Positions 26,811-34,593 of a DNA stretch of 64,000 nt are shown here, piece after piece. The DNA comes from Nitrospinaceae bacterium (GTDB taxonomy: Bacteria > Nitrospinota > Nitrospinia > Nitrospinales > Nitrospinaceae): NCBI GenBank assembly GCA_024644405.1, contig JAHELC010000007.1, positions 1-64,000 of the forward strand. The letters run 5' to 3'. A model generated the notes under the pieces. That model was given only the letters and a program-made list of their open reading frames with translations, had not been told where the DNA came from and made no database searches. The position numbers and the translations under genes were made by a program. Positions within the stretch are counted from its first letter, which is position 1. Every line of letters begins with the position of its first letter.

Positions 26811-27536
26811 ATGACCAACAAGTTCGTTTCATTCGTAATTCTATTAGGTTTTGTCCTGGGGTTGGCGGTCACGCCGGCGTGGTCCAGTGAAGACGAAGCC
26901 GTCGCCAATGAGCTCACCACACTGCTCAAGGCATCCCGCGCGGTTTTGGTCCAAAACAAACCACTGATCAAGAATCCTCAAAAAGCCGGTATCGACGTCA
27001 ACAAATTCCTCTCCATCACTTACAAAAACTACGAAAAAGCTACCGGTAAAAAGTTCGAGAAAAGCGGTGGCAATGTGGGCAAGGCTCAGGAACAGCTGAT
27101 CCAGGCGATCGAACAGGTGGTCGGTGACGTGGTCAGCGGCAAAGACACGGCACTGGACCCTCAGGGGCGCTTCTTACCGGCTATTTTTGCCCGGAAAGCG
27201 GCCTCCAAGTTTGGTGAGGTCTCAGGGGGTAAAATGACCCTGAAACTCACTACACGCGACGAATACCTGGTCAACGCTTCCAACAAAGCCGATGCCTGGG
27301 AAAAAAGCGTGATCGATGGGAAATTTCTGAAACAAAACTGGAAAAAAGGTCAATCGTATTCCGAGGTCTCCGAACACGGGGGCAAAAAAGCGTTTCGCCT
27401 AATATCGCCCGAGTATTACAAGAAAGGGTGCATGGGCTGTCATGGCGGCAAAAACGGCGCCAAGATTCACGCCAGTAAAATGCCCGGCCTGCAAGGCCAA
27501 CTGGGCGGCGCCATCAGCGTATCGATTTACAAGTAA
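26811..27536 (+). CDS. Exported DUF3365 haem protein (c-type cytochrome-like sensor)
   Basis: 241 aa. The start at 26811 has AAGGGGGG ~7 nt upstream and gives a signal peptide (F-V-I-L-L-G-F-V-L-G-L-A, cleavage near AWS-SE). The rest matches DUF3365/Tll0287-like domains: R-F-L-P-A-I-F-A-R-K-A-A, L-K-L-T-T, and a single haem c attachment site C-M-G-C-H (207-211) followed by G-G-K-N-G. Such periplasmic domains occur as single-haem redox or gas sensors. It stands alone, with a strong terminator 108 bp downstream; its partner is unknown. Confidence 0.85.
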   Translation: MTNKFVSFVILLGFVLGLAVTPAWSSEDEAVANELTTLLKASRAVLVQNKPLIKNPQKAGIDVNKFLSITYKNYEKATGKKFEKSGGNVGKAQEQLIQAIEQVVGDVVSGKDTALDPQGRFLPAIFARKAASKFGEVSGGKMTLKLTTRDEYLVNASNKADAWEKSVIDGKFLKQNWKKGQSYSEVSEHGGKKAFRLISPEYYKKGCMGCHGGKNGAKIHASKMPGLQGQLGGAISVSIYK

Positions 27537-27643
27537 AACCACGAGAAAGAAAAATTTTTGGACGAACCACAGGTTGAACGCTCACGCCCTCAACACCCCC
27601 GGATCTCATCAACCTTGATCCCATCTGGAACGACCCTTTTGAA

Positions 27644-27678
27644 ACCGGAGCCTTAAAACAAGGCTCCGGTATTTTTTT
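27644..27678 (+). terminator. Rho-independent terminator
   Basis: Perfect 11-bp stem ACCGGAGCCTT / AAGGCTCCGGT (27644-27654 with 27660-27670), 5-nt loop, then a run of seven T. Confidence 0.92.
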
Positions 27679-27725
27679 GAGTGGTTGAAAATGAGGGATC
27701 GGTAACGGATCAGGCAAGGGCCTTA

Positions 27726-28523
27726 TTATTTTTTTGATTTGATTTTGCGGTCGGCGGGGGCGAGGCGGGTTTGCGGAGGATAATAGCCTTTGGGTACGGT
27801 GAAATTGGGATACACCCATGATTCTTTGCCGAGCAGCACGGCGGGCGAAAGCACGGCGTTGCACCCCACCTCCACGTAATCGCCCAGCACCGCACCGAAC
27901 TTGGAACGTCCGGTGGCCACCTCCTTGCCATCCACCTCCATCCGAATGCGCGGGAACAACATGTCCCGTTTATCCGCCGGTGACCGGAACTCGAGGTTGG
28001 CGAGGCGCGACCCGGCGCCGAGGTTGACGTAACTGCCGATGATGCTGTCGCCGATATAATTGAAATGCCCGGCTTCGCTGTGGTTCATGAGGATGCTGTT
28101 CTTGATTTCGGTGTTGTGTCCGATGACACAATGGTCGCCCACCACCACATTGCCGCGCAGGTAGGCGCCCTGGCGAATCTCGCAGTCCTTGCCGATGAGG
28201 GCCGGCCCCTTGATGATCGCCGAAGGCTCCAGCACGGTGCCTTGATCCAGGAAAATTCCCAGCGGTTTCAGTAGCACCGGTTCCTCGATTTCCACCCATC
28301 GCTCGACGGTGCACGCCGGCTCGTTCAGCCGGGACAATGTGTCGTTCTGAGCCAGGAACAATCCGTCGAGAGACTGCACTTCCCGGATATCCGACAAACC
28401 GCCGACCTCTCCGCCCACGGATTGCTTGAGCGTATCCAGCGGTTGCCAGGGCGTTTCAATGCCTTCAAACCAATGCTTGTAGGTAAATTCATCGAGGTGA
28501 TCGTAAAAGCTGTGAAGGTCCAT
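27726..28523 (-). CDS. Left-handed beta-helix (hexapeptide) protein, GlmU C-domain-like
   Basis: 265 aa. Residues ~85-240 are hexapeptide repeats of acyltransferase type (V-L-E-P-S-A-I-I-K-G-P-A-L-I-G, G-A-Y-L-R-G-N-V-V-V-G, V-I-G-H-N-T-E-I-K-N-S) with the GlmU-like stretch G-H-F-N-Y-I-G-D-S-I-I-G and V-N-L-G-A-G. There is no nucleotidyltransferase domain; the N-terminal 80 residues do not show the L-A-A-G-x-G-T-R-M loop. It lies 39 bp after a phosphohexomutase gene on the same strand, suggesting sugar-phosphate or nucleotide-sugar acetylation. The exact substrate is not evident. Confidence 0.8.
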   Translation of the reverse strand: MDLHSFYDHLDEFTYKHWFEGIETPWQPLDTLKQSVGGEVGGLSDIREVQSLDGLFLAQNDTLSRLNEPACTVERWVEIEEPVLLKPLGIFLDQGTVLEPSAIIKGPALIGKDCEIRQGAYLRGNVVVGDHCVIGHNTEIKNSILMNHSEAGHFNYIGDSIIGSYVNLGAGSRLANLEFRSPADKRDMLFPRIRMEVDGKEVATGRSKFGAVLGDYVEVGCNAVLSPAVLLGKESWVYPNFTVPKGYYPPQTRLAPADRKIKSKK

Positions 28524-28562
28524 TGATTTCAGACTGTGGGCGGTTTTTAAAATGCGGCGGCA

Positions 28563-30629
28563 TTACTCCGGCGCACTGGTAATATACCACGATCCCAGCG
28601 GCGTCAGCCGCCATCCCTTGGCGGACGGTTGCACCAGTTTCTGTTTGGCCATCTCCCGCAAGACCTGCTGGGCGGAACCGGTCACTTGAGTTTCCTGCAG
28701 AGGCTGGGCGGCGATGCGGCTCAGGAGATCCAACTCCACTTGATAATGATGGCTGTTCTGGTTTTTAAGGGTGGTGAAGAGAATGCGCACCGCCTGTTCG
28801 CCGATCTCTTTTAACGAGGTGGCATCGCCTTTGGTTCCGCGCAGGTTGACGCTGATCTTGTTTTCGGTCCCGGAATTTCGGACAAAAATGCCTGCATCAG
28901 TTCCTTTCGGAGACCTCAAAGAAATATAAAGCATGTCCCTGTCCTCGCGGAACGGGATTACCCGGCCCCGGTAGCCGCGTTCGCGTCCAGCCTTCACAAT
29001 ACATCGGCGAACCTTTTGCCAGACAGCGGAATCGTTATAGAATTTTTCCTGATGAATGTAATAGGCATAGCGCGTGCCCTTGAACCCCGGGGAAAACGGC
29101 CGCTCCAGCCGCGCATAATATCTGGCCACTGGCTGGTCTGCCAGCAGAAACTGCGATGCCGCAAACGTATTGAGCGCACTTTTCAAACCATTGCCGCAGA
29201 ATACGGGCATGCCCTCATCCTGCCCCCCATTCATCCAGCCCAGGGTGATGTTGTGGCCCGTCTCTTCACTTCCCACCGCGAAGGGGAGATCCTTGAATCC
29301 CCCATCACCAATGCGGGCCTGATCGATTTGCACCTCCAGTTTCTGCAGATCCGACACATCCAGCGCCTCGGATTGTTTCAATCGCGCCAGCTTTTTTTTC
29401 AGGGCCGCCGCTTTAGCGCCCTTGAAGCCTTTCAACCGCGTTTCAATAATCAACAGCGCAATGCGCAACAGCACCCATTTGTCGCCGACGGGAGACAACT
29501 GCGGTTTGAATCCCAGACGCTCTACCGCCCGCGAGGTATTGAGATCGCTTTCGACGGTATTGATATAAACTGTGCCTTTGTATCGAGCGGGATCGCGCTT
29601 CATCAGGTACTCGGCCTGCAAGTACGCCGTTTCGTCGCCGCTCAGCACCAGCAGGCAGTCCTTGTCAGGATGATAGTCCAGCCGGTAAAAACGGTCGCCG
29701 TCGGCATCAAACACCGCCCCGCTGAGGCGGAGTTTTCCCGAGCGCAAGGCGCTCTTATGCTTTCTGCCCAGCTCGAACAATTTCAGGAGGGCGGCGTGCC
29801 GGGCAAACAGGCCGGAACCTTTGACCGTCATATCGCGGGAGATGGTTTTATACCCTTCCAGGTCCGCCACGCCGCTGCGCAGGTTGACGTCTCCGTTCAG
29901 GCGGTTGTTGAGTTCGATCACTTTCCCGAAACCGGCCTTCCGGAACACTTCCGCGGCAATGCCGGTGAGCGACCCGCGTGCCGGGTCCACCACCAGGAGT
30001 ATGTTCTGAAGGGATATGTCTTCGCACCATGAGTTTTCAGGATCCAGCGAAAAACGCCGCAACAAATCGAGCGCCTTTTTCCTTCTGTCGATGCGCTTGC
30101 CGGTTAAGAGTTTGTTGCGGATGGAGCCGAGAGACAAGAGGGTACGGGTCAGAATGATATCGTTTTCCGGCAAGAGTTTCATTCCCCGGTAAGCGAGGAA
30201 GATTTTAATCCCGTTCTGGTCCTTCGGATTGTGCGAGGCGGTGACCATGAACGCTCCCCCAGCCTGCTCGTACTGCATGACCATGGGCACCAGGGGGGTC
30301 GGCACCACGCCCAGCACCACGGCATTGATTCCGGCTTTGCGGATGCCCCGGATCACTGCCTCGGTGTGCTTTCCCCGGGTATCGCGGGGGTCCCAGCCCA
30401 CCACCACCGAATCGCCCCGCTTGAGTTGCCGGTCGCGGAGCAGCGATATCACGTGAGCATAGGCGTAACGCTCCATGAATTCGTCGGTCATCACACCCTG
30501 CTCCAAAAACGCCTGGAGCGGCGACAGGCCTTTCAATAAAGGGTCGGCTGCCGCGCGCACTTCCCGGCGAATACCATCGGTGCCTTGCAAACGGAATCGA
30601 CGGGGGAGTGAGGGCTTTAGGGGGGCCAT
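28563..30629 (-). CDS. Phosphohexomutase (phosphoglucomutase/phosphomannomutase family), long form
   Basis: 688 aa, about 230 longer than typical PMM/PGM or GlmM. Family signatures: Q-G-T-D-G-I-R near residue 15, the phosphoserine loop T-A-S-H-N-P-K-D-Q-N-G-I-K (~130), the metal loop D-A-D-G-D-R-F and the sugar loop S-E-E-T-G-H. The C-terminus continues past the phosphate-binding domain (R-N-S-G-T-E-N-K) with ~80 helical residues ending in a winged-helix-like stretch (L-T-P-L-G-S-W-Y-I-T). It interconverts hexose-1- and 6-phosphates; whether glucose, mannose or glucosamine cannot be told. Partner gene: the hexapeptide protein downstream. Confidence 0.88.
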   Translation of the reverse strand: MAPLKPSLPRRFRLQGTDGIRREVRAAADPLLKGLSPLQAFLEQGVMTDEFMERYAYAHVISLLRDRQLKRGDSVVVGWDPRDTRGKHTEAVIRGIRKAGINAVVLGVVPTPLVPMVMQYEQAGGAFMVTASHNPKDQNGIKIFLAYRGMKLLPENDIILTRTLLSLGSIRNKLLTGKRIDRRKKALDLLRRFSLDPENSWCEDISLQNILLVVDPARGSLTGIAAEVFRKAGFGKVIELNNRLNGDVNLRSGVADLEGYKTISRDMTVKGSGLFARHAALLKLFELGRKHKSALRSGKLRLSGAVFDADGDRFYRLDYHPDKDCLLVLSGDETAYLQAEYLMKRDPARYKGTVYINTVESDLNTSRAVERLGFKPQLSPVGDKWVLLRIALLIIETRLKGFKGAKAAALKKKLARLKQSEALDVSDLQKLEVQIDQARIGDGGFKDLPFAVGSEETGHNITLGWMNGGQDEGMPVFCGNGLKSALNTFAASQFLLADQPVARYYARLERPFSPGFKGTRYAYYIHQEKFYNDSAVWQKVRRCIVKAGRERGYRGRVIPFREDRDMLYISLRSPKGTDAGIFVRNSGTENKISVNLRGTKGDATSLKEIGEQAVRILFTTLKNQNSHHYQVELDLLSRIAAQPLQETQVTGSAQQVLREMAKQKLVQPSAKGWRLTPLGSWYITSAPE

Positions 30630-30701
30630 GAATTTAAGTGCACGGTCAGGAAAATCAGGGAAGGATTAAGATCATCAATGCTGGGATTGTAACATAAAAG
30701 A

Positions 30702-30724
30702 CCCGGACGGATAAACCGTCCGGG
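30702..30724 (-). terminator. Terminator of the 114-aa hypothetical gene
   Basis: Perfect 9-bp stem CCCGGACGG/CCGTCCGGG with 5-nt loop; on the minus strand it is followed by TCTTTT. Downstream of the gene ending at 30838. Confidence 0.75.
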
Positions 30725-30837
30725 CCCTTCAGACAGGCAATACTCGCCGGCCTTTTATTCAGGAAGTCACCTTTTATTCTTGCGCCGGGGGGGTTGAAAT
30801 CCCCTCGGCAAAACCTATATGTGAAACACCCGGCTGC

Positions 30838-31182
30838 TCAATTCTTGCAGAAGCCGTATGCTCGAATCAATTGCTTGGAAAGCACCCCCTGGGATAAATC
30901 CACATCCTTATTGACGTAAGGAACAGCGGCATCTTTTTCCAAAAACATCTCCATGGAATCTTCCGGAATGTCTTCCGCTTCTTCCAGTTTTTGAGGCTCG
31001 TCCAATAATTTCTCGACCAGCTTTTTGCCGTCGAGAATGTAGTCGTGCTGGCAAAGAAAATCCAGCATATCCATCTGCTTCAAAATCTTGAGACAATTGC
31101 GAACGCTGTTCGAATTGATGATAGCCCGGTTGATTTCCAACCATAAGAATTCTGCCAGTTCTTTTTTATTGCGCTCTTTCAT
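30838..31182 (-). CDS. Hypothetical protein, 114 aa
   Basis: Acidic helical cytosolic protein with no domain I recognise. The start at 31182 is chosen because GAGG lies 8 nt upstream; an in-frame GTG at 31191 overlaps that site. Notable residues are E-F-L-W-L-E-I-N-R-A-I and a conserved-looking L-C-Q-H-D-Y-I-L-D-G-K-K. Followed by a clear terminator, so it is a monocistronic unit. The upstream region (31200-31450) is strongly AT-rich. Confidence 0.6.
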   Translation of the reverse strand: MKERNKKELAEFLWLEINRAIINSNSVRNCLKILKQMDMLDFLCQHDYILDGKKLVEKLLDEPQKLEEAEDIPEDSMEMFLEKDAAVPYVNKDVDLSQGVLSKQLIRAYGFCKN

Positions 31183-31191
31183 TTCCCGCAC

Positions 31192-31773
31192 CTCTTCTTC
31201 TCTTCCGAAATTCCAAATCGTGGTATACCTTTTCTCCTCGTATCAGAACCAGTCTAACTATTCGATATCACAGCAAAGTTATCGTTATGTCACAAAATTG
31301 AAACATTGGATAACGGATACATTGAAAATTCAAAGGTAACTGTAAATATAAAAATATTAACCGATTGTTTTCAGCCTTGTTAAAAAAATCACCATGCCCT
31401 GCACTCAATGATCCAAATTTCTCAAAAAACAGGAAAAGCGGAAGCCTGTTCTAGTGAAATTTTTTCTGCAACAATTCGACAGGGCTTTCATATTTATCGC
31501 AGGCAATCACCGCTTCCTGCGAGTTTAACCGGGACTTATTATTCACAGTTACGTTCTGGCTGCGTACAGGCTCCGCACCGCAACTTTTGATTTCATGCGT
31601 ACAGAAATCACACATATTTAAGGTTTGCAAAATCTTTTCCATCCGATTTCCTTGATTACCATGACTGTAACTTGTATCTCAGAGTAAAGGCCCATTCCTC
31701 TTTTGTAAATCGCCAAAAACGTCTTTAGCGGACATCGGAAATCTGAAGTTTGTTAGCCACCAAAATTCAACCC
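31192..31773. other. AT-rich gap with only one small ORF
   Basis: Apart from the 63-aa ORF at 31451-31642 I see no gene, RNA or repeat. The section 31200-31420 is strongly AT-rich and may hold the promoter of the 114-aa gene. Confidence 0.5.
31451..31642 (-). CDS. Small cysteine-containing hypothetical protein, 63 aa
   Basis: Short ORF with AAGGA 7 nt before the ATG. It contains C-D-F-C at residues 11-14 plus Cys21 and Cys48, a possible metal-binding set, with a polar remainder. Lies in the AT-rich gap between two hypothetical genes on the same strand. No family recognised. Confidence 0.45.
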   Translation of the reverse strand: MEKILQTLNMCDFCTHEIKSCGAEPVRSQNVTVNNKSRLNSQEAVIACDKYESPVELLQKKFH

Positions 31774-32640
31774 TTAAGCCGGAGTTTGGCTGCGGACCAG
31801 GTTGAAATTTTTTTCATATTCCGCATCGAGGAAGGAGAGCCCGGCGAATGACGTGTCGTCGCTGTCGGGAACGGTTTGAAATAGAAAGTCATAGGGGGAT
31901 TCTTTCAACGAAAAAGTTTGCAACGCGGCCAGATCGGGGCTGATCGGATCGCGCCGCAACAAAGACAGGGTCGCCGGATCGAGACCAAACTGTGTGCCAG
32001 CCTGTTCCAGAGCGGCCAGCGGCGCTTCTCCTTCGGCCATGCGCTCCTTAACAAAGTCTTCCACCAGCTGGACCCGCTCCATCAGCCGGGTATGGGAGAA
32101 ATCGGGCTTGGACAGAATCATGAACTCCAGATGCGGCCAGTAGTTGTTGATGAAATCCTCAAAGTTCACCTCCACGGCCTGGCTCAACTGGATGTCCCGG
32201 GCATGTGCGGGATCCGCACTCAACAGCTCATTGTAGACCCTCACGATATTGCGGGTGGTGTCGTACAACACGGTCCAGTGATAGGTATTGCCCTTCTCAT
32301 ATGTGCGGAAGGAATCCATCGCCTTGATCAACAGGACCAGGAGGGAATGCATGTCCTCCATTGCCATGAATGACCCCGACCAGGGAAACTGCTGGCGGTA
32401 CCATTCCGGGATATCGGAGGGATAATCCTCACGCATCGAGCCCTCGGGTTTCTGGTGGTCGTTGTCGATATAGTTCAGGATATCGTCCAGCTCCTTGTAG
32501 GCCAGGTCCAGTCCCGCCCGGATGACCGTATAGGGAAACAGCTTGCGCTGGTATTCCATGTACTCGCGCAACGCCTGGTTTTCCCCTTCCCGCTGGTTTT
32601 TATGGTCCCGTTCTGAAATATCCTTTGCAAATATCAGCAT
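31774..32640 (-). CDS. Hypothetical protein of CBS-domain cluster, 288 aa
   Basis: The start at 32640 is preferred because AAGGA sits 7 nt upstream and it lies 10 bp after the CBS gene stop; the longer frame would overlap that gene. The protein is acidic, helical and soluble, without signal peptide or transmembrane segment: D-I-S-E-R-D-H-K, Y-M-E-Y-Q-R-K-L-F-P-Y-T-V, L-D-D-I-L-N-Y-I-D. I recognise no domain. Part of a three-gene minus-strand unit (33128-33583, 32651-33097 and this gene). Confidence 0.65.
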   Translation of the reverse strand: MLIFAKDISERDHKNQREGENQALREYMEYQRKLFPYTVIRAGLDLAYKELDDILNYIDNDHQKPEGSMREDYPSDIPEWYRQQFPWSGSFMAMEDMHSLLVLLIKAMDSFRTYEKGNTYHWTVLYDTTRNIVRVYNELLSADPAHARDIQLSQAVEVNFEDFINNYWPHLEFMILSKPDFSHTRLMERVQLVEDFVKERMAEGEAPLAALEQAGTQFGLDPATLSLLRRDPISPDLAALQTFSLKESPYDFLFQTVPDSDDTSFAGLSFLDAEYEKNFNLVRSQTPA

Positions 32641-32650
32641 CCAGTTTTCC

Positions 32651-33097
32651 TTATCGATCCAGGTTTTTAAACATCTTGTCCACCTCGTGGGACAGCTTGA
32701 CATAGGCGCGCAGAATGTCCGTGGAGGTGATCATGCCCACCAGCTTACCCTTCTTCACCACCGGCAGGCAGCCTATTTTACGTTTCGCCATGATAGCGGC
32801 GGCATCCGCCGCCTGTTCATCCGGACCGATGGTCGTCAATCCCCGGTTCATGATGGTGCGCACCCGCCGGGCATGCACGGTAAATTGAGTCCCGGACACT
32901 TTATCGGTGACCATTTTTTTACGGGGTCCCAGGATTTTTTTCAGATCCCGGTCAGAGAGCACCCCGACCACCTTGCCCTTGTCCACCACCGGCAAGTGCC
33001 GGATAGCCTCAAAGTTGAACAGAAAAAACACCTTATCCAGCATATCCTCCGGCTTGACCGTGAACAGCTTCTTCGACATCAGGTCTTTAACTTTCAT
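32651..33097 (-). CDS. CBS-domain pair protein
   Basis: 148-aa cytosolic Bateman module. CBS1 at ~6-65 (K-L-F-T-V-K-P-E-D, L-P-V-V-D-K-G-K-V-V-G-V-L-S-D-R-D-L) and CBS2 at ~80-140 (T-I-G-P-D-E, L-P-V-V-K-K-G-K-L-V-G-M-I-T-S-T-D). Such modules bind adenosine nucleotides and regulate partners. Here it is stand-alone, so the likely targets are the two unknown proteins encoded on either side in the same unit. GGGGG lies upstream of the ATG. Confidence 0.9.
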   Translation of the reverse strand: MKVKDLMSKKLFTVKPEDMLDKVFFLFNFEAIRHLPVVDKGKVVGVLSDRDLKKILGPRKKMVTDKVSGTQFTVHARRVRTIMNRGLTTIGPDEQAADAAAIMAKRKIGCLPVVKKGKLVGMITSTDILRAYVKLSHEVDKMFKNLDR

Positions 33098-33127
33098 TCC
33101 AGCCCCCTTTCAGCGGTGTGTCCATCT

Positions 33128-33583
33128 TTATTTACCTTTAGAAGGATTGGTAAACTGCGACATCATATTAAGAATGTTTTTCTTTTCCTCGTCACTCATG
33201 TTTGCGACACGTTTTTTTATATCGGCCAATTGCTCTGGAGTCATTTTGGCCATCGCTTCCCGGGCCTTAGCCGGCAGATCACCCAATCCCGGAAGCTTGC
33301 TCCACCAGGACGCATCACCGGAATCCTCCTGGGGAGCGGCCTGCTCCTTCGCTGATACCGCTTCCGCGGCTTTTTCCGGGGAGCGGAACACGATATAGTC
33401 CCCTTCCATCGCCCCGATAACATTCTCCGCCTTCAAATGGTCCAGAACGTCTGCCAGCGCGGTGTTGTTCTTCTTGCAACTGTCGTAAACCGGCTTGAAC
33501 GGCAGGCGCACCACCTTCTCTGGAAATCCGTTTTTACGGATGGAATGATTGATACTGTCTGTCACCGGGTTCGATGCGCTCAT
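33128..33583 (-). CDS. Hypothetical protein, 151 aa
   Basis: First gene of the CBS cluster, with GAAGGGG directly upstream of the ATG. The N-terminal half (~10-70) looks like a small winged or helical domain (F-K-P-V-Y-D-S-C-K-K-N-N-T-A-L-A-D-V-L), then a disordered Ala/Gln/Asp linker and a helical end (M-T-P-E-Q-L-A-D-I-K-K-R-V-A-N-M-S-D-E-E). No family recognised. Confidence 0.65.
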   Translation of the reverse strand: MSASNPVTDSINHSIRKNGFPEKVVRLPFKPVYDSCKKNNTALADVLDHLKAENVIGAMEGDYIVFRSPEKAAEAVSAKEQAAPQEDSGDASWWSKLPGLGDLPAKAREAMAKMTPEQLADIKKRVANMSDEEKKNILNMMSQFTNPSKGK

Positions 33584-33754
33584 GACCCCTTCTTGAAAGA
33601 GTTTCTATCCATGAAAATATTCCGGATTAATATTGATGGAGCTGATTCTAATATAAACATCAGACTCTCCCAAATGAAATCCGACCTTTAATAAGATTCA
33701 GTCCTCTCCCGCATTCCTGCAGAACGCCGGCATATGGCCCGCTGAATGGATTTA

Positions 33755-33763
33755 TGCTAGAAT
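33755..33763 (+). promoter_or_regulatory. Putative extended -10 promoter of elbB
   Basis: TGC-TAGAAT, an extended -10 box ~85 bp upstream of elbB, with no good -35. Confidence 0.4.
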
Positions 33764-33846
33764 CCGCTCATTCAATATAAATATAGGGTGTTTTATCGCT
33801 CAATCGCTAACTTTTCAAGGCCTGAGGCATCAGGCGGAGGCGGGAT

Positions 33847-34512
33847 ATGAAAAAGAAAATCGGAGTCGTGCTCTCCGGATGCGGCGTGTACGACGGCGCG
33901 GAAATTCATGAATCGGTCATCACCCTGCTGGCCATCGATCGGGCGGGTGCGGAAGCGGTCTGCATGGCACCCAATACGGATCAACTGCATGTCATCAACC
34001 ATCTCACCGGCCAGGAGTCCAAAGGTGAAAAGCGCAACGTCCTGGTGGAATCGGCGCGCATCGCGCGTGGCAACATCAAGGACATCGCCGACGTCAAGGC
34101 GGACGATCTCGACGCCCTTATTTTCCCCGGCGGATTCGGCGCAGCCAAGAACCTGTGCGACTTTGCGGTGAAGGGAGAGAACTGCGAGGTGCATCCGGAA
34201 GTGAAACGGCTGGTCAAGGAATTTGAACAGAAGCAGAAACCGCAGGCGGTGTGTTGCATCGCGCCGGCGATGATGGCTAAAATCTACGAAGATTCGGAGG
34301 CTCACCCGACGCTGACCATCGGCAACGACGCCGACACCAGCTCAAAAATGGAAGCGATGGGAACCAAACACCAAAACGCCGCAGTGACCGAAATGGTGGT
34401 GGACGCGCCCAACCGGATCGTCAGCACGCCGGCCTACATGCTGGGGCAAAATATCGGCGAAGTGGCGGAAGGAATTGAAAAAACCGTCAAACAGCTGGTG
34501 AAGATGATTTAA
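33847..34512 (+). CDS. elbB: ElbB family DJ-1/PfpI glyoxalase-like protein
   Basis: 221 aa. Starts K-I-G-V-V-L-S-G-C-G-V-Y-D-G-A-E-I-H-E, the ElbB signature, and has D-A-L-I-F-P-G-G-F-G-A-A-K-N and the nucleophile-elbow Cys in A-V-C-C-I-A-P-A-M. E. coli ElbB was linked to isoprenoid synthesis and shows weak glyoxalase activity; the cellular role remains unclear. GGAGG is 6 nt before the ATG. Monocistronic, converging with the hldE operon across a dispersed hairpin repeat. Confidence 0.93.
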   Translation: MKKKIGVVLSGCGVYDGAEIHESVITLLAIDRAGAEAVCMAPNTDQLHVINHLTGQESKGEKRNVLVESARIARGNIKDIADVKADDLDALIFPGGFGAAKNLCDFAVKGENCEVHPEVKRLVKEFEQKQKPQAVCCIAPAMMAKIYEDSEAHPTLTIGNDADTSSKMEAMGTKHQNAAVTEMVVDAPNRIVSTPAYMLGQNIGEVAEGIEKTVKQLVKMI

Positions 34513-34550
34513 TCGGGGATCCAAAGCTTGATCGGATAATGAGATGACAA

Positions 34551-34581
34551 CTGTCGCCCTTCGACAAGCTCAGGATGACAG
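34551..34581. repeat. Dispersed repeat copy (CTTCGACAAGCTCAG) in hairpin
   Basis: Contains a 14-of-15 match to the complement of the CTGAGCCTGTCGAAG core, framed by CTGTC/GACAG. Lies between the converging elbB and hldE. Confidence 0.6.
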
Positions 34582-34593
34582 ATTACTTTTAAA

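Noticed and set aside
29016-30032. Plus-strand open frame opposite the phosphohexomutase
   Set aside because: Antisense shadow without any recognisable motif.
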